NCBI GenBank assembly: GCA_037443685.1
Contig: JBBINX010000005.1
Location: forward strand, 1-62,380
DNA length: 62,380 nucleotides
Source of the DNA: JAHJRJ01 sp037443685
Lineage (GTDB): Bacteria > Bacteroidota > Ignavibacteria > UBA10030 > BY39
Direction of reading: 5' to 3'
Notes under the pieces: model-generated
Told to the model about the DNA's origin: nothing
Database searches by the model: none
Seen by the model: the letters and a program-made list of their open reading frames with translations, nothing else
Program-made: the position numbers and the translations under genes
Part shown: one piece after another, positions 1 through 7,980 of the stretch
Position numbering within the stretch: the first letter of the stretch is position 1
Layout: each line of letters begins with the position of its first letter

Positions 1-1
1 C

Positions 2-2626
2 CTTATTGATTTCTTCCAAGGTCCGATTGCCTATATTCCCGGCGTAACTTTCATCGACAATAATAGTAACGGTGTCTATGATGAGGGGGTTGATGTAGCG
101 AACGATACTGCTCATAATGTTCAGGGACAAGTTCGCGGTATCGCTCTACATCCTGGTGCGAAGAATATGGGTTTATCTTCGTTCGTTCATTACATGCAGA
201 GCCATGCTACATTAGGCGACCCAGCAACAAGGTATGAGGCAAGAAATTATATGCTTGGAAGAGATAAGAACGGAGACCCACTTAATCCGTGTACTTGGGC
301 GTTCGGAACTGTAAAAGGTGGAATCGATTGTAATACAATTAATAATAAATTCTGGTACTCAGGCAATCCGGTACAAGATATAGGTTGGATAAATAGTGTA
401 CCTATAGACCAGAGACAGATGTCCAACACAGGACCATTTCGATTAGAAAAAGGGAAACCTGTTGATATTGTTGTTGCTTACGTGGTTGGAAGAGGTACAA
501 ATGCATTAAACAGCATTACAAAAGCAAAAGAATTCGATATAGTAGCTCAAAAAATATTCGATCTAAATTTTCCATCACCACCCCCACCCCCACCTATTGA
601 ATATTTAACAAAAACCGGAAAGAATTTTATTGATATTGTTTGGAATACTGATAAATATGTTAAATATCGTGCTGTTGATACGGTATTGGATATTGACAGA
701 AGGTTTGAAGGTTATTACGTAACTGCATATAGAACAAATACAAAACAAACTAGTATTGCGGGTGTTGTAACTGCCAAAGAAATTGCAAACTACGATATGA
801 ATAATTTTATAAATAATATTTATACAAAATTATCTAACGGAGGAGAGGATTTAATAAGATCTGAAGGTACGGAGTTGGATAAACTGTCACCAACAGTGTA
901 TGGTGATCCTAAAACAGGAAGAATCCGATTTAGAATTGATAAAGATCCTTTTACAGGGTCTCCGCTAATCAAAGGTAAAGAATATTATTTTGCGATTACT
1001 GCTTATTTCTTAAATCACAGAGTCATTGTGAATAAATCTACACGAACATATGGTCCTCCAGGTGATTATGTAGATTTGACAGGTGGTGGATTTGAAGAGT
1101 TTGAAACTCAGATCATAAGGGTTGTATTTGATAATGATATGTATGCACCATCAGCTTTACCTGGTAGTGGACAAATTGCAGGTGGTGCATCACAAGGAGA
1201 GGTTAAATTCTTGCCGGTATATAATGATTCCCTTACAGGTAACGAATATAGTGTAGAATTTTTCAAAGATGAGCAATCGGCAACATATTCTACTTTCTGG
1301 AAACTGAAAAATGTCTCTACAAATACGGTTCTGATTGATTCTAGTAAAAATTATGATTTCGATACAACAAAAATTGCCGGCTTAGTAACCGATGGCTTTG
1401 TTCTGAAAGTAAAACCAGTTTCTCCCGAGATCGGATATACAAAAACTACTTATACTCCCACAACTAATAAGTGGTATAAGAGTTTTTCAGACGCTAGTGG
1501 AACTGGTGTATTTTATGTAGGGACTGATATTCCACAAGGCAAACCTATAACTATCTTTAATAATAATTCCGCTCGCTCATCAGCCATTACTTTTGATAAG
1601 GCTCGAACAGTAGAAATACGTTTCGGAACAGGAGGGAAAGCTTACCGGTACTTAAACGGATTTATTGGAATTAATTTCTTAGCTCGTAGATCTTCGTATG
1701 TTTATGCTGCTGGTGTAACTGCTGCTGATACTTTAGGTGGTAGCTCGACAAACGGAAGAGGTTTTGTTGGTAAACTCGGAGAAGGGTTTGTAGATGTACC
1801 ATTTACAGCCTGGGTTAAAGATAATAGGTTCAAAGAAGAACGACAATTAGCTGTTGGTTTTATCGAAATGAGTCGTTTTTATGGAGGAAGACCTGATGGA
1901 GTATGGACTCCAGGAGATTCGTTAAGAAATAATGAACAAATTATCATTTTTGATGCTCCTTACGACCCAACGGGAAATCAGATTGAATATATGTATACAG
2001 ATATAACTCCTGCGGCACCAAATAAGGTATTTTCTGATGTTATTAACAGAAATCCAAATGGATACCGCCTTCCCGATTCAACCGTAATTCCAAGTTCGAA
2101 AATGGCAATAGTAAAATCACAATGGTATAATGCTATGTATGTAGTTGGATTCTTTAGACTTACTGACACATCGATGTATCAAAGTGGTGATATATTTACT
2201 ATCCCTCTAACTTCATATCCCTATACAAGTTCAGATATATTTACATTTAAAACACTTGCAAGAGGTGAATTAACAACTGAACAGAAAAAGTCGTTGTTCG
2301 ATAAAGTAAACGTATTCCCGAATCCGTTATTTGCATATAATCCAGCAACGAGTTTTGAGAATACAAACTCTGACGAACCTTTTGTAACTTTCTCAAATTT
2401 ACCTGTCGATGTAAATATAAAAATATATACATTATCTGGTATATTATTAAGAACGCTAACCAAAACTCAACCCAGTTCACCCTTCTTGCGATGGGATCTA
2501 CAAAATGAGGAAGGTTTAAGAGTTGCCTCAGGTATGTATCTTGCGATAGTAACATCGCCTGAATATGGGTCGAAAATATTGAAGTTCGCTGTAATTATGC
2601 CACAAAAACAAATTCAACGGTATTAA
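2..2626 (+). CDS. T9SS type A sorting domain protein, 5'-truncated
   Basis: The frame is open from the left edge of the window, so the Met at 167 is internal and the true start lies outside. About 874 residues are visible. The C-terminal ~90 residues form a type A sorting domain: a VFPNP motif, then a beta-rich module with RWDLQNEEG and VASGMY, as expected for a protein exported by T9SS and anchored at the surface. A proline run (SPPPPPP, around 547-591) separates an N-terminal part from fibronectin-like beta domains. It is clearly a paralogue of the protein at 10994-14515, sharing the layout and the end of the sorting domain. A PorV/PorQ-like gene follows directly, as in the second module. 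Substrate and function are unknown. Confidence is high for the secreted class and low for any role. Confidence 0.85.
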   Translation, partial: LIDFFQGPIAYIPGVTFIDNNSNGVYDEGVDVANDTAHNVQGQVRGIALHPGAKNMGLSSFVHYMQSHATLGDPATRYEARNYMLGRDKNGDPLNPCTWAFGTVKGGIDCNTINNKFWYSGNPVQDIGWINSVPIDQRQMSNTGPFRLEKGKPVDIVVAYVVGRGTNALNSITKAKEFDIVAQKIFDLNFPSPPPPPPIEYLTKTGKNFIDIVWNTDKYVKYRAVDTVLDIDRRFEGYYVTAYRTNTKQTSIAGVVTAKEIANYDMNNFINNIYTKLSNGGEDLIRSEGTELDKLSPTVYGDPKTGRIRFRIDKDPFTGSPLIKGKEYYFAITAYFLNHRVIVNKSTRTYGPPGDYVDLTGGGFEEFETQIIRVVFDNDMYAPSALPGSGQIAGGASQGEVKFLPVYNDSLTGNEYSVEFFKDEQSATYSTFWKLKNVSTNTVLIDSSKNYDFDTTKIAGLVTDGFVLKVKPVSPEIGYTKTTYTPTTNKWYKSFSDASGTGVFYVGTDIPQGKPITIFNNNSARSSAITFDKARTVEIRFGTGGKAYRYLNGFIGINFLARRSSYVYAAGVTAADTLGGSSTNGRGFVGKLGEGFVDVPFTAWVKDNRFKEERQLAVGFIEMSRFYGGRPDGVWTPGDSLRNNEQIIIFDAPYDPTGNQIEYMYTDITPAAPNKVFSDVINRNPNGYRLPDSTVIPSSKMAIVKSQWYNAMYVVGFFRLTDTSMYQSGDIFTIPLTSYPYTSSDIFTFKTLARGELTTEQKKSLFDKVNVFPNPLFAYNPATSFENTNSDEPFVTFSNLPVDVNIKIYTLSGILLRTLTKTQPSSPFLRWDLQNEEGLRVASGMYLAIVTSPEYGSKILKFAVIMPQKQIQRY

Positions 2627-2635
2627 TTTAATAGT

Positions 2636-2662
2636 GTGCGGCAGTGTTTTTTACTGCCGCAC
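2636..2662 (+). terminator. Hairpin between cargo gene and PorV-like gene
   Basis: A perfect 10-bp stem (GTGCGGCAGT at 2636-2645, ACTGCCGCAC at 2653-2662) with a 7-nt T-rich loop begins 10 nt after the stop of the upstream gene. It is followed by TTT and AT-rich DNA, so the U-tract is weak. It probably ends or protects the upstream mRNA and may lower expression of the PorV-like gene relative to the cargo. A start at 2634 for the next gene would place its start inside this hairpin, which argues for the start at 2691. Confidence 0.6.
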
Positions 2663-2690
2663 TTTAGAATATTTTAAAAATAGGAGAATA

Positions 2691-3719
2691 ATGAATATGA
2701 GAAAATTTATAACAGTCTTAATATTATCGGTAATATTCTCTACCTTGTTGATGGCAGGAGACGTATCGAGAAAAGGTACATCTGGTGCGGAACAATTGCT
2801 GATTCCCGTAGGAGCAAGGGGAATTGCAACTGGTGGAGCATTTTTATCGAATATTTCAGGAATGGAAGCAATATATTATAATCCAGCTGGTTTGGATTAC
2901 GTGAAGCGGACTGAAGGGATGTTCAGTTATATGTCATATATAGCCGACATTAATATTTCGTATATTGCAGTTGGAACGAGTATCGAAAATTTGGGGACAT
3001 TTGCTCTTAGTTTCAAGACTCTAGATTTTGGAGATATCCCCATTACCACTTTTGACAGTCCAGATGGAATTGGAGCTAATTATTCACCACAATATTATAT
3101 TGCTGGCTTATCTTATTCCAAAATGATAAATGATAGGGTTACGATCGGAATAAATACAAAATTTATTAATGAAACCATTATGAGTGTTAATGCAAACGGT
3201 TTCGCAATTGATTTTGGTGTACAATATCGATTTAGACAAAACTTCTCCCTCGGCGCTGTAGTAAAAAATATTGGAACAAATATGAGATACCAAGGCACTG
3301 ATTTACAGGTAAAAACACCTATTCCTAATAGTCAACCCGGAACAGTACCTGGTGTTTATGAAGCTGCGACTGAACCATTCCAGATTCCAAGTTATTTTTC
3401 TTTGAGCATTGCATATGATTATGCACTTAACGAACAGAACAAATTAATTATCGGTTCAACGTTCACAAATAACAATACATACGAAGACGAACTAAAACTT
3501 GGTTTAGAATACGGCTTCATGAATTCATTCTTCTTACGTGGAGGTTATAATACCATTGTAAAGAATGTTGATAAATCTATATACGGTTTAACATTTGGTG
3601 CTGGGGTTGATTATAAATTTATTGAAGGTATCGGTTTGGTTTTTGATTATGCATATAGAGATATCAAAGATTTTCCAACCCCTAATCACGTGTTCACAAT
3701 AAAGATATTTGTTGATTAA
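2691..3719 (+). CDS. PorV/PorQ family outer-membrane protein
   Basis: A 342-residue predicted beta-barrel with signal peptide (MNMRKFITVLILSVI...LLMAG) and the family's opening pattern: a segment with LLIPVGARGIATGGAF, then MEAIYYNPAGLD. The rest alternates short beta strands rich in Gly and aromatic residues and ends in a hydrophobic strand. Relatives include PorV/LptO, the T9SS shuttle that carries cargo to the attachment complex, and PorQ. The start at 2691 follows AGGAGA; the frame is open 19 codons further up but that would lie in a hairpin. It follows a T9SS cargo gene and is paralogous to the gene at 14553, which sits in the same relative place. A dedicated shuttle or anchoring role for the upstream cargo is inferred. 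Confidence 0.82.
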   Translation: MNMRKFITVLILSVIFSTLLMAGDVSRKGTSGAEQLLIPVGARGIATGGAFLSNISGMEAIYYNPAGLDYVKRTEGMFSYMSYIADINISYIAVGTSIENLGTFALSFKTLDFGDIPITTFDSPDGIGANYSPQYYIAGLSYSKMINDRVTIGINTKFINETIMSVNANGFAIDFGVQYRFRQNFSLGAVVKNIGTNMRYQGTDLQVKTPIPNSQPGTVPGVYEAATEPFQIPSYFSLSIAYDYALNEQNKLIIGSTFTNNNTYEDELKLGLEYGFMNSFFLRGGYNTIVKNVDKSIYGLTFGAGVDYKFIEGIGLVFDYAYRDIKDFPTPNHVFTIKIFVD

Positions 3720-3741
3720 TAAAAGCGTGTAAATGTCTAAT

Positions 3742-3760
3742 CTGCCGGTTTGTCGGGCAG
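3742..3760. repeat. Short palindromic repeat, REP-like
   Basis: CTGCCGGTTTGTCGGGCAG has outer arms CTGCC/GGCAG and lies in the non-coding gap after the PorV-like gene. A related Cys/Gly-codon-free, GC-rich short palindrome occurs at 58209-58227. They look like members of a small dispersed family that stands out against the AT-rich background. Confidence 0.4.
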
Positions 3761-3793
3761 GATGCCACGCCTCTTACGGTGTGGAGATTTATT

Positions 3794-3832
3794 GTGTAGG
3801 TTGAGTTTTTTACTCAACCTACACTTTTTTTT
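3794..3832 (+). terminator. Rho-independent terminator
   Basis: A perfect 12-bp stem (GTGTAGGTTGAG, 3794-3805, with its complement at 3813-3824), a 7-nt loop and eight T residues at 3825-3832. It lies 75 nt beyond the stop of the PorV-like gene and is a canonical intrinsic terminator for the first cargo/barrel transcript. Confidence 0.88.
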
Positions 3833-3841
3833 ATAAGAACC

Positions 3842-4028
3842 TTTATCCCGAAAAATGCATTAGAAAATGGTTACTTCCAACAATTTATTAATGCCTGATG
3901 GTTTGTAATAAAATAGTTATTCACTTTTTTGAATGTTCTTAGTAATAGTGTCCTTAATTTGTTTTGTATCAATAGCTTACGGTGAGCTAACTTTAAAATG
4001 ATTTCTCAAATATATTTTTCGGGATAAA
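3842..4028. repeat. 187-bp segment bounded by 14-bp inverted repeats
   Basis: TTTATCCCGAAAAA at 3842-3855 is perfectly complementary to TTTTTCGGGATAAA at 4015-4028. The 159 bp between hold no coding frame that I recognise. The size and perfect terminal arms resemble a MITE or a relic of a small mobile element, but I see no convincing target-site duplication. It lies directly beside the decayed gene at about 4040-4611. Confidence 0.45.
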
Positions 4029-4039
4029 CCTGACCTACC

Positions 4040-4611
4040 AGGGAATGTGATAGGGTGGTGCGTTTATAATGATGGCGTTCCACCAGATCAGAGGAGATAG
4101 ACTGATGTAGTGCCACAACGGATAAACAAAAAAAAACAGTATTTAATTACAGCTTCCCTGAACCACACAGTGGAAAAATTTTTATTGTAAGATACAGAAT
4201 TGTGAAAAAAGAAACTCAGCGTTTGCTTGATTCAGTGTATTTAGCATTTGGGCTGATCCTGATTTAGAATATTTTTCAGACAACTCGGCTGCCTGTTATA
4301 CATTTTCAAATTCAGGATACATATATATCAATGGAGCTGATTTTGGTATTAATCCTCTGGTTATTTTAGTAGGATTTTTCAAGGTACTTTTAAGGATAAA
4401 CCGTGTGTAACTTTTATTGATAATAACGAAAATGTTGAATATGATGAGGGCATTGATATACAATTGATGAATGCTTACAATATCAAAAGAATGATGTTAG
4501 GAATAAACATAACAGAAACTAAAAAAAAGATACCTATCCGATAACTGCTCTAAAAAACCTTGATTATAATATTGACTGTGATTATATTAATTATAGTAAA
4601 CTGTTGTAGAA
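4040..4611 (+). pseudogene. Decayed paralogue of the large T9SS cargo family
   Basis: Translation in shifting frames matches, in order, segments of the two large cargo proteins. WCVYNDGVPPDQR (about 4052-4090) parallels IWTVINDLDR. FIVRYRIVKKE...LLDSVYLAF (about 4179-4239) parallels YFKKIKFTNK...YIDSMFIAQW. WADPDLEYFSDN (about 4239-4277) parallels WSDPDLGAFGDD. VTFIDNNENVEYDEGID (about 4409-4460) parallels VTFIDNNSNGVYDEGVD near the left edge of the window. NIDCDYIN (about 4570-4595) parallels GIDCNTIN. At least three frameshifts and several stops separate these blocks. The remnant covers only the middle of a family member, and no sorting domain survives. Confidence 0.75.
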
Positions 4612-4659
4612 AAATAAATCAATCGAAGAATGTATTTATAAAAAAATGAAGGTGATAAA

Positions 4660-7600
4660 ATGAAACCGTCGTCAATTCTTAGTTTAATTTTACTTTTTAT
4701 CTTTATTAGTGAATTGTCCGCAATTCAACCCCCTCGACCAGGTGTTAAACCTTCGCCTCAAGTGATCAAAGAATTTCAAGAAATACAAAAAGACTATCGT
4801 ACTGGGTATTGGGCAGACCGGATAGAGGCAAGGTATAAAATACTGCAAGAAAATCCAGAATATCTTTATACACGAAGAGAAATATTCGTTGATTCAATTT
4901 ATGCTCCTACATTACTCGGTTATTATACTGATTTACTGCCAGTTTATACTCGAGCACAATTTCAAGCTGTTTTATGGGATGGTCCAAACCCCACTGGAAC
5001 TGTTACAGATTATTATCGAGAAGTATCTTATGGTAATATGGAACTCTCTGGTTATTGTGAAAATTGGTCACCGGTGTTAGGTCCTGTTGCTAATTACAGT
5101 CCAGGTTCCTCAGCAGGAGGAAGAAAATTCGTTTGGGAACTTCTTCAATCAAGTGATATTCACGTAGATTTTAGTAAATATGTTCAAACGATTGATGCAA
5201 ATGGAAACGGACATGTCCCCTTCTTAGTGGTTATACACACCGGTGGAGGTGCAGAAGCCGGTGCTCCAAACATTTGGTCGCATCGTTCGGATTTTAGTGG
5301 AACGTATGGCAAATTTTATAGCAACGATACATTACCGAATGGAAAACGAGTTATCGTGGATGGTCCTTATGCGATTCAACCTGAAATGCTGGGGAGTAGT
5401 AATACTGGTGGTGCTATCCAAACTATAGGTGTATTTGCTCATGAGCTAGGACATATATTTAATATTCCGGATCTATATGATGTTTCGGGTCAAGGTGAAG
5501 GGATTGGCGGCTGGTGCTTAATGGCTTCAGGAAGTTATGGTGGTGACCAAAGAAACTCTGCAAAACCTTCTCACATGTCAGCGTGGTGTAAAGAACGAAT
5601 GGGTTGGGTGGTACCTACGGTAGTTACTTCAAATTTAGATAACCAAGTTTTACAACCTGTGGAGTGGACGCAGCAAATTTATAAATTATGGAGAAACGGT
5701 GTACCAGGACAACAATATTTCTTAATTGAAAATAGGCAAAAAACCGGATTCGATATTTCGTTACTCGAAAGTGGTTTATTAATCTTCCACGTTGACAACA
5801 CAATCGCATCTCAAAACAATCCGAATAGATATAAGGTTGATTTAGAACAATCAGATGGGATGAGGCATCTAAACCTTAAAACTAATAGAGGCGATACTGG
5901 CGATCCATATCCAGGGTCTGGAGGTTCTAATAATCCAAACCGAATATTTGATGGATATTCTACTCCAAATAGCAGAGATTATTCGAACTTGACCACGGGA
6001 GTTATTGTTGGAAATATCAGAAAAGTAGATACTTTAATATTGGCAAATATTTCGGTGTGGGATACTGTAACTGTAGCCCCAGCATTTACAAATGTAACGA
6101 TTACAGCTGGTGTTTCTGATTCGAGCGAAAGTTATGGTGTATCTGCAGTCGATTATGATAACGACGGCTGGACAGATATCTATGTTGCTAACCGCACAGC
6201 AAACCGCCTGTACAAAAACAATCACAACGGTACGTTCACAAATACAGCAGTTACTGCTGGAGTTGCAGACGCTGATATCAACCGCTCTGGCATTTGGGCC
6301 GACTACGATAACGACGGGTTGAACGACCTATATGTTACAACTTATAACACAATTATTTTAACAAAGAAAAACAAACTTTATAAAAATAACGGTAATGGTA
6401 CATTTACTAACCAAACGACAAACGATCTAAGTTATGCCGATAAATCGATGGGTGCCGCATTCGCCGATTATAATAACGATGGCTACATAGATGTTTTCAT
6501 CACTCATGATATAAATAAAAGTCGTCTCTATAAAAATAATGGAGATGGAACTTTTACACTTGATACAATTTGCGGTATCAATTATCAAGCCAGGGGAAAT
6601 TCTGCCACTTGGGGTGATTATAATAATGACGGTTTTCTCGATCTTTATATAGTAACCAGAGAAGAAACTAAACCGAGCGCACTGTGGAAGAACAACGGTG
6701 ATGGTACATTTATCGATATGACAGCAATCGCCGGCGTGGGTAATAATTTAGTTGGATCAGGTGCAGCATGGGGCGATTTCGATAACGATGGTTTCCTTGA
6801 CCTCGCAGTCTGTAATGAAGGTGGAGAAAACAGATTATATAAAAACAACAAAGATGGTACATTTACCAATGTTGCATTATCTGCCGATATTCAGGATGGC
6901 GGTATTAACTATTCACCAGTTTTTATAGATTATGATTTAGATGGATACTTAGATTTATATATTGCCCGCATTGGACCTAATCGACTCTATAAAAATTTAG
7001 GCAATGGAACATTCACTGAAATTGCCGGTCGAATGGGAGTATCAACAAGTGCATCTACTATAAGTGCATCGGTTTTAGATTTCAACAACGATGGCTTTCC
7101 TGACATTTATTTAGGTAGTAGTTCAGCTACAATTTCTAATGTTCTTTATCGGCATGCTGGTTCAGTAAACAGATGGTTAAAAATTTCTGTAACTGGAACT
7201 GTGTCGAATCGAAATGCTATTGGAGCTAAAATTACAGCTATCACAGGGGGATTAAAACAGATACGAGAAATCAGCGGTGGAACAGGTTGTATGTCGCAAA
7301 ACAGTTATACTCAGTTCTTTGGATTTGGAACAGTAGCGACGATTGATTCTCTAATTATAAGATTCCCTTCGGGTGGAATTTATAAATTAGCTAATGTAGC
7401 TACGAATCAGCATTTGGTAATTGATGAAAGTATGGTATCAGCAGACGAGACTGCAACAGTACCGGATAAATTTTATATATCACAAAATTTTCCCAATCCG
7501 TTTAATCCAACAACCCAAATTAACTTTCAAATTCCAGAACGGGGTTATATAACGTTATCCGTTTTAGACATTTTAGGACGTGAGGTAGATGTAATATTGA

Positions 7601-7743
7601 AAAAGGAGCTGTCCGCCGGTAAGCACACGGTGTCTTGGGATGGTAGCAAATTTTGTTCCGGCATCTATTTCTATAGAATAATGATAAAAAGTAAAAATAC
7701 GTTGGTTACGACTCATATTAAGAAGATGATTCTGCTTAAATAA
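4660..7743 (+). CDS. Secreted M6-type metalloprotease with FG-GAP/VCBS repeats, ASPIC and T9SS sorting domain
   Basis: A 1027-residue exported protein. Residues 1-20 are a signal peptide. The catalytic domain has the zinc motif HELGHIFNIPD at 261-271 and a downstream Met-turn (CLMASGSYGG), typical of M6 (immune-inhibitor-A-like) metalloproteases. Residues about 480-830 carry repeated DxDxDGxxD-type blades (for example DYDNDGWTDIYV, DFDNDGFLDLAV) with RLYKNNxxGTFT linkers, the FG-GAP/VCBS pattern that binds calcium. An ASPIC/UnbV module follows at about 835-923, then a type A sorting domain at 937-1027 (QNFPNPFNPTT...). GGTGAT lies just before the ATG at 4660. Expected role: extracellular or surface-bound proteolysis. 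The DNA encoding the blades differs in GC content from the neighbouring stretches. Confidence 0.88.
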   Translation: MKPSSILSLILLFIFISELSAIQPPRPGVKPSPQVIKEFQEIQKDYRTGYWADRIEARYKILQENPEYLYTRREIFVDSIYAPTLLGYYTDLLPVYTRAQFQAVLWDGPNPTGTVTDYYREVSYGNMELSGYCENWSPVLGPVANYSPGSSAGGRKFVWELLQSSDIHVDFSKYVQTIDANGNGHVPFLVVIHTGGGAEAGAPNIWSHRSDFSGTYGKFYSNDTLPNGKRVIVDGPYAIQPEMLGSSNTGGAIQTIGVFAHELGHIFNIPDLYDVSGQGEGIGGWCLMASGSYGGDQRNSAKPSHMSAWCKERMGWVVPTVVTSNLDNQVLQPVEWTQQIYKLWRNGVPGQQYFLIENRQKTGFDISLLESGLLIFHVDNTIASQNNPNRYKVDLEQSDGMRHLNLKTNRGDTGDPYPGSGGSNNPNRIFDGYSTPNSRDYSNLTTGVIVGNIRKVDTLILANISVWDTVTVAPAFTNVTITAGVSDSSESYGVSAVDYDNDGWTDIYVANRTANRLYKNNHNGTFTNTAVTAGVADADINRSGIWADYDNDGLNDLYVTTYNTIILTKKNKLYKNNGNGTFTNQTTNDLSYADKSMGAAFADYNNDGYIDVFITHDINKSRLYKNNGDGTFTLDTICGINYQARGNSATWGDYNNDGFLDLYIVTREETKPSALWKNNGDGTFIDMTAIAGVGNNLVGSGAAWGDFDNDGFLDLAVCNEGGENRLYKNNKDGTFTNVALSADIQDGGINYSPVFIDYDLDGYLDLYIARIGPNRLYKNLGNGTFTEIAGRMGVSTSASTISASVLDFNNDGFPDIYLGSSSATISNVLYRHAGSVNRWLKISVTGTVSNRNAIGAKITAITGGLKQIREISGGTGCMSQNSYTQFFGFGTVATIDSLIIRFPSGGIYKLANVATNQHLVIDESMVSADETATVPDKFYISQNFPNPFNPTTQINFQIPERGYITLSVLDILGREVDVILKKELSAGKHTVSWDGSKFCSGIYFYRIMIKSKNTLVTTHIKKMILLK

Positions 7744-7798
7744 TGAAATATAGGGGTTAAATTATTTTAATAAATATGTTATTTTTTTAATAAAATCC

Positions 7799-7829
7799 TT
7801 GACATAATTGAAGATATTTATTATCTTTG
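7799..7829 (+). promoter_or_regulatory. Bacteroidetes-type sigma promoter
   Basis: TTG at 7799-7801 and TATCTTTG at 7822-7829, separated by 20 nt, match the primary-sigma consensus of Bacteroidetes (TTG, about 17-23 nt, TANNTTTG). It would start transcription near 7835, leaving a leader of about 145 nt ahead of the TonB-receptor gene. Confidence 0.7.
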
Positions 7830-7880
7830 CAACGGAAGTTATGAGTTTTAAACAATATAACAACAACATAGGAGAGATTT

Positions 7881-7907
7881 ATGAGGTTTTGTTCTAACTT
7901 TTTTTAA
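7881..7907 (+). CDS. Possible 8-residue leader peptide (MRFCSNFF)
   Basis: An ATG at 7881, preceded by a strong ribosome-binding site (TAGGAGAG at 7869-7876), opens an eight-codon frame ending at TAA 7905-7907. It lies in the leader between the promoter at 7799-7829 and the TonB-receptor start at 7981. It could be a regulatory leader peptide or a remnant of a gene start. I see no clear terminator/antiterminator pair around it. Confidence 0.35.
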   Translation: MRFCSNFF

Positions 7908-7980
7908 CACACATCTTATCGTATCATTTTCAAATCAAATAATTTCATTTATTAACAACCTTAAAATAGGAGGTAAAATT

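Noticed and set aside
2634..2690. Earlier start for the first PorV-like gene
   Set aside because: It would lie inside a 10-bp hairpin, and an AGGAGA site favours 2691.
6100..7140. DNA tandem repeat or CRISPR-like array in the protease gene
   Set aside because: The periodicity comes from coding FG-GAP/VCBS blades with varying DNA sequence; there are no identical direct repeats with unique spacers.
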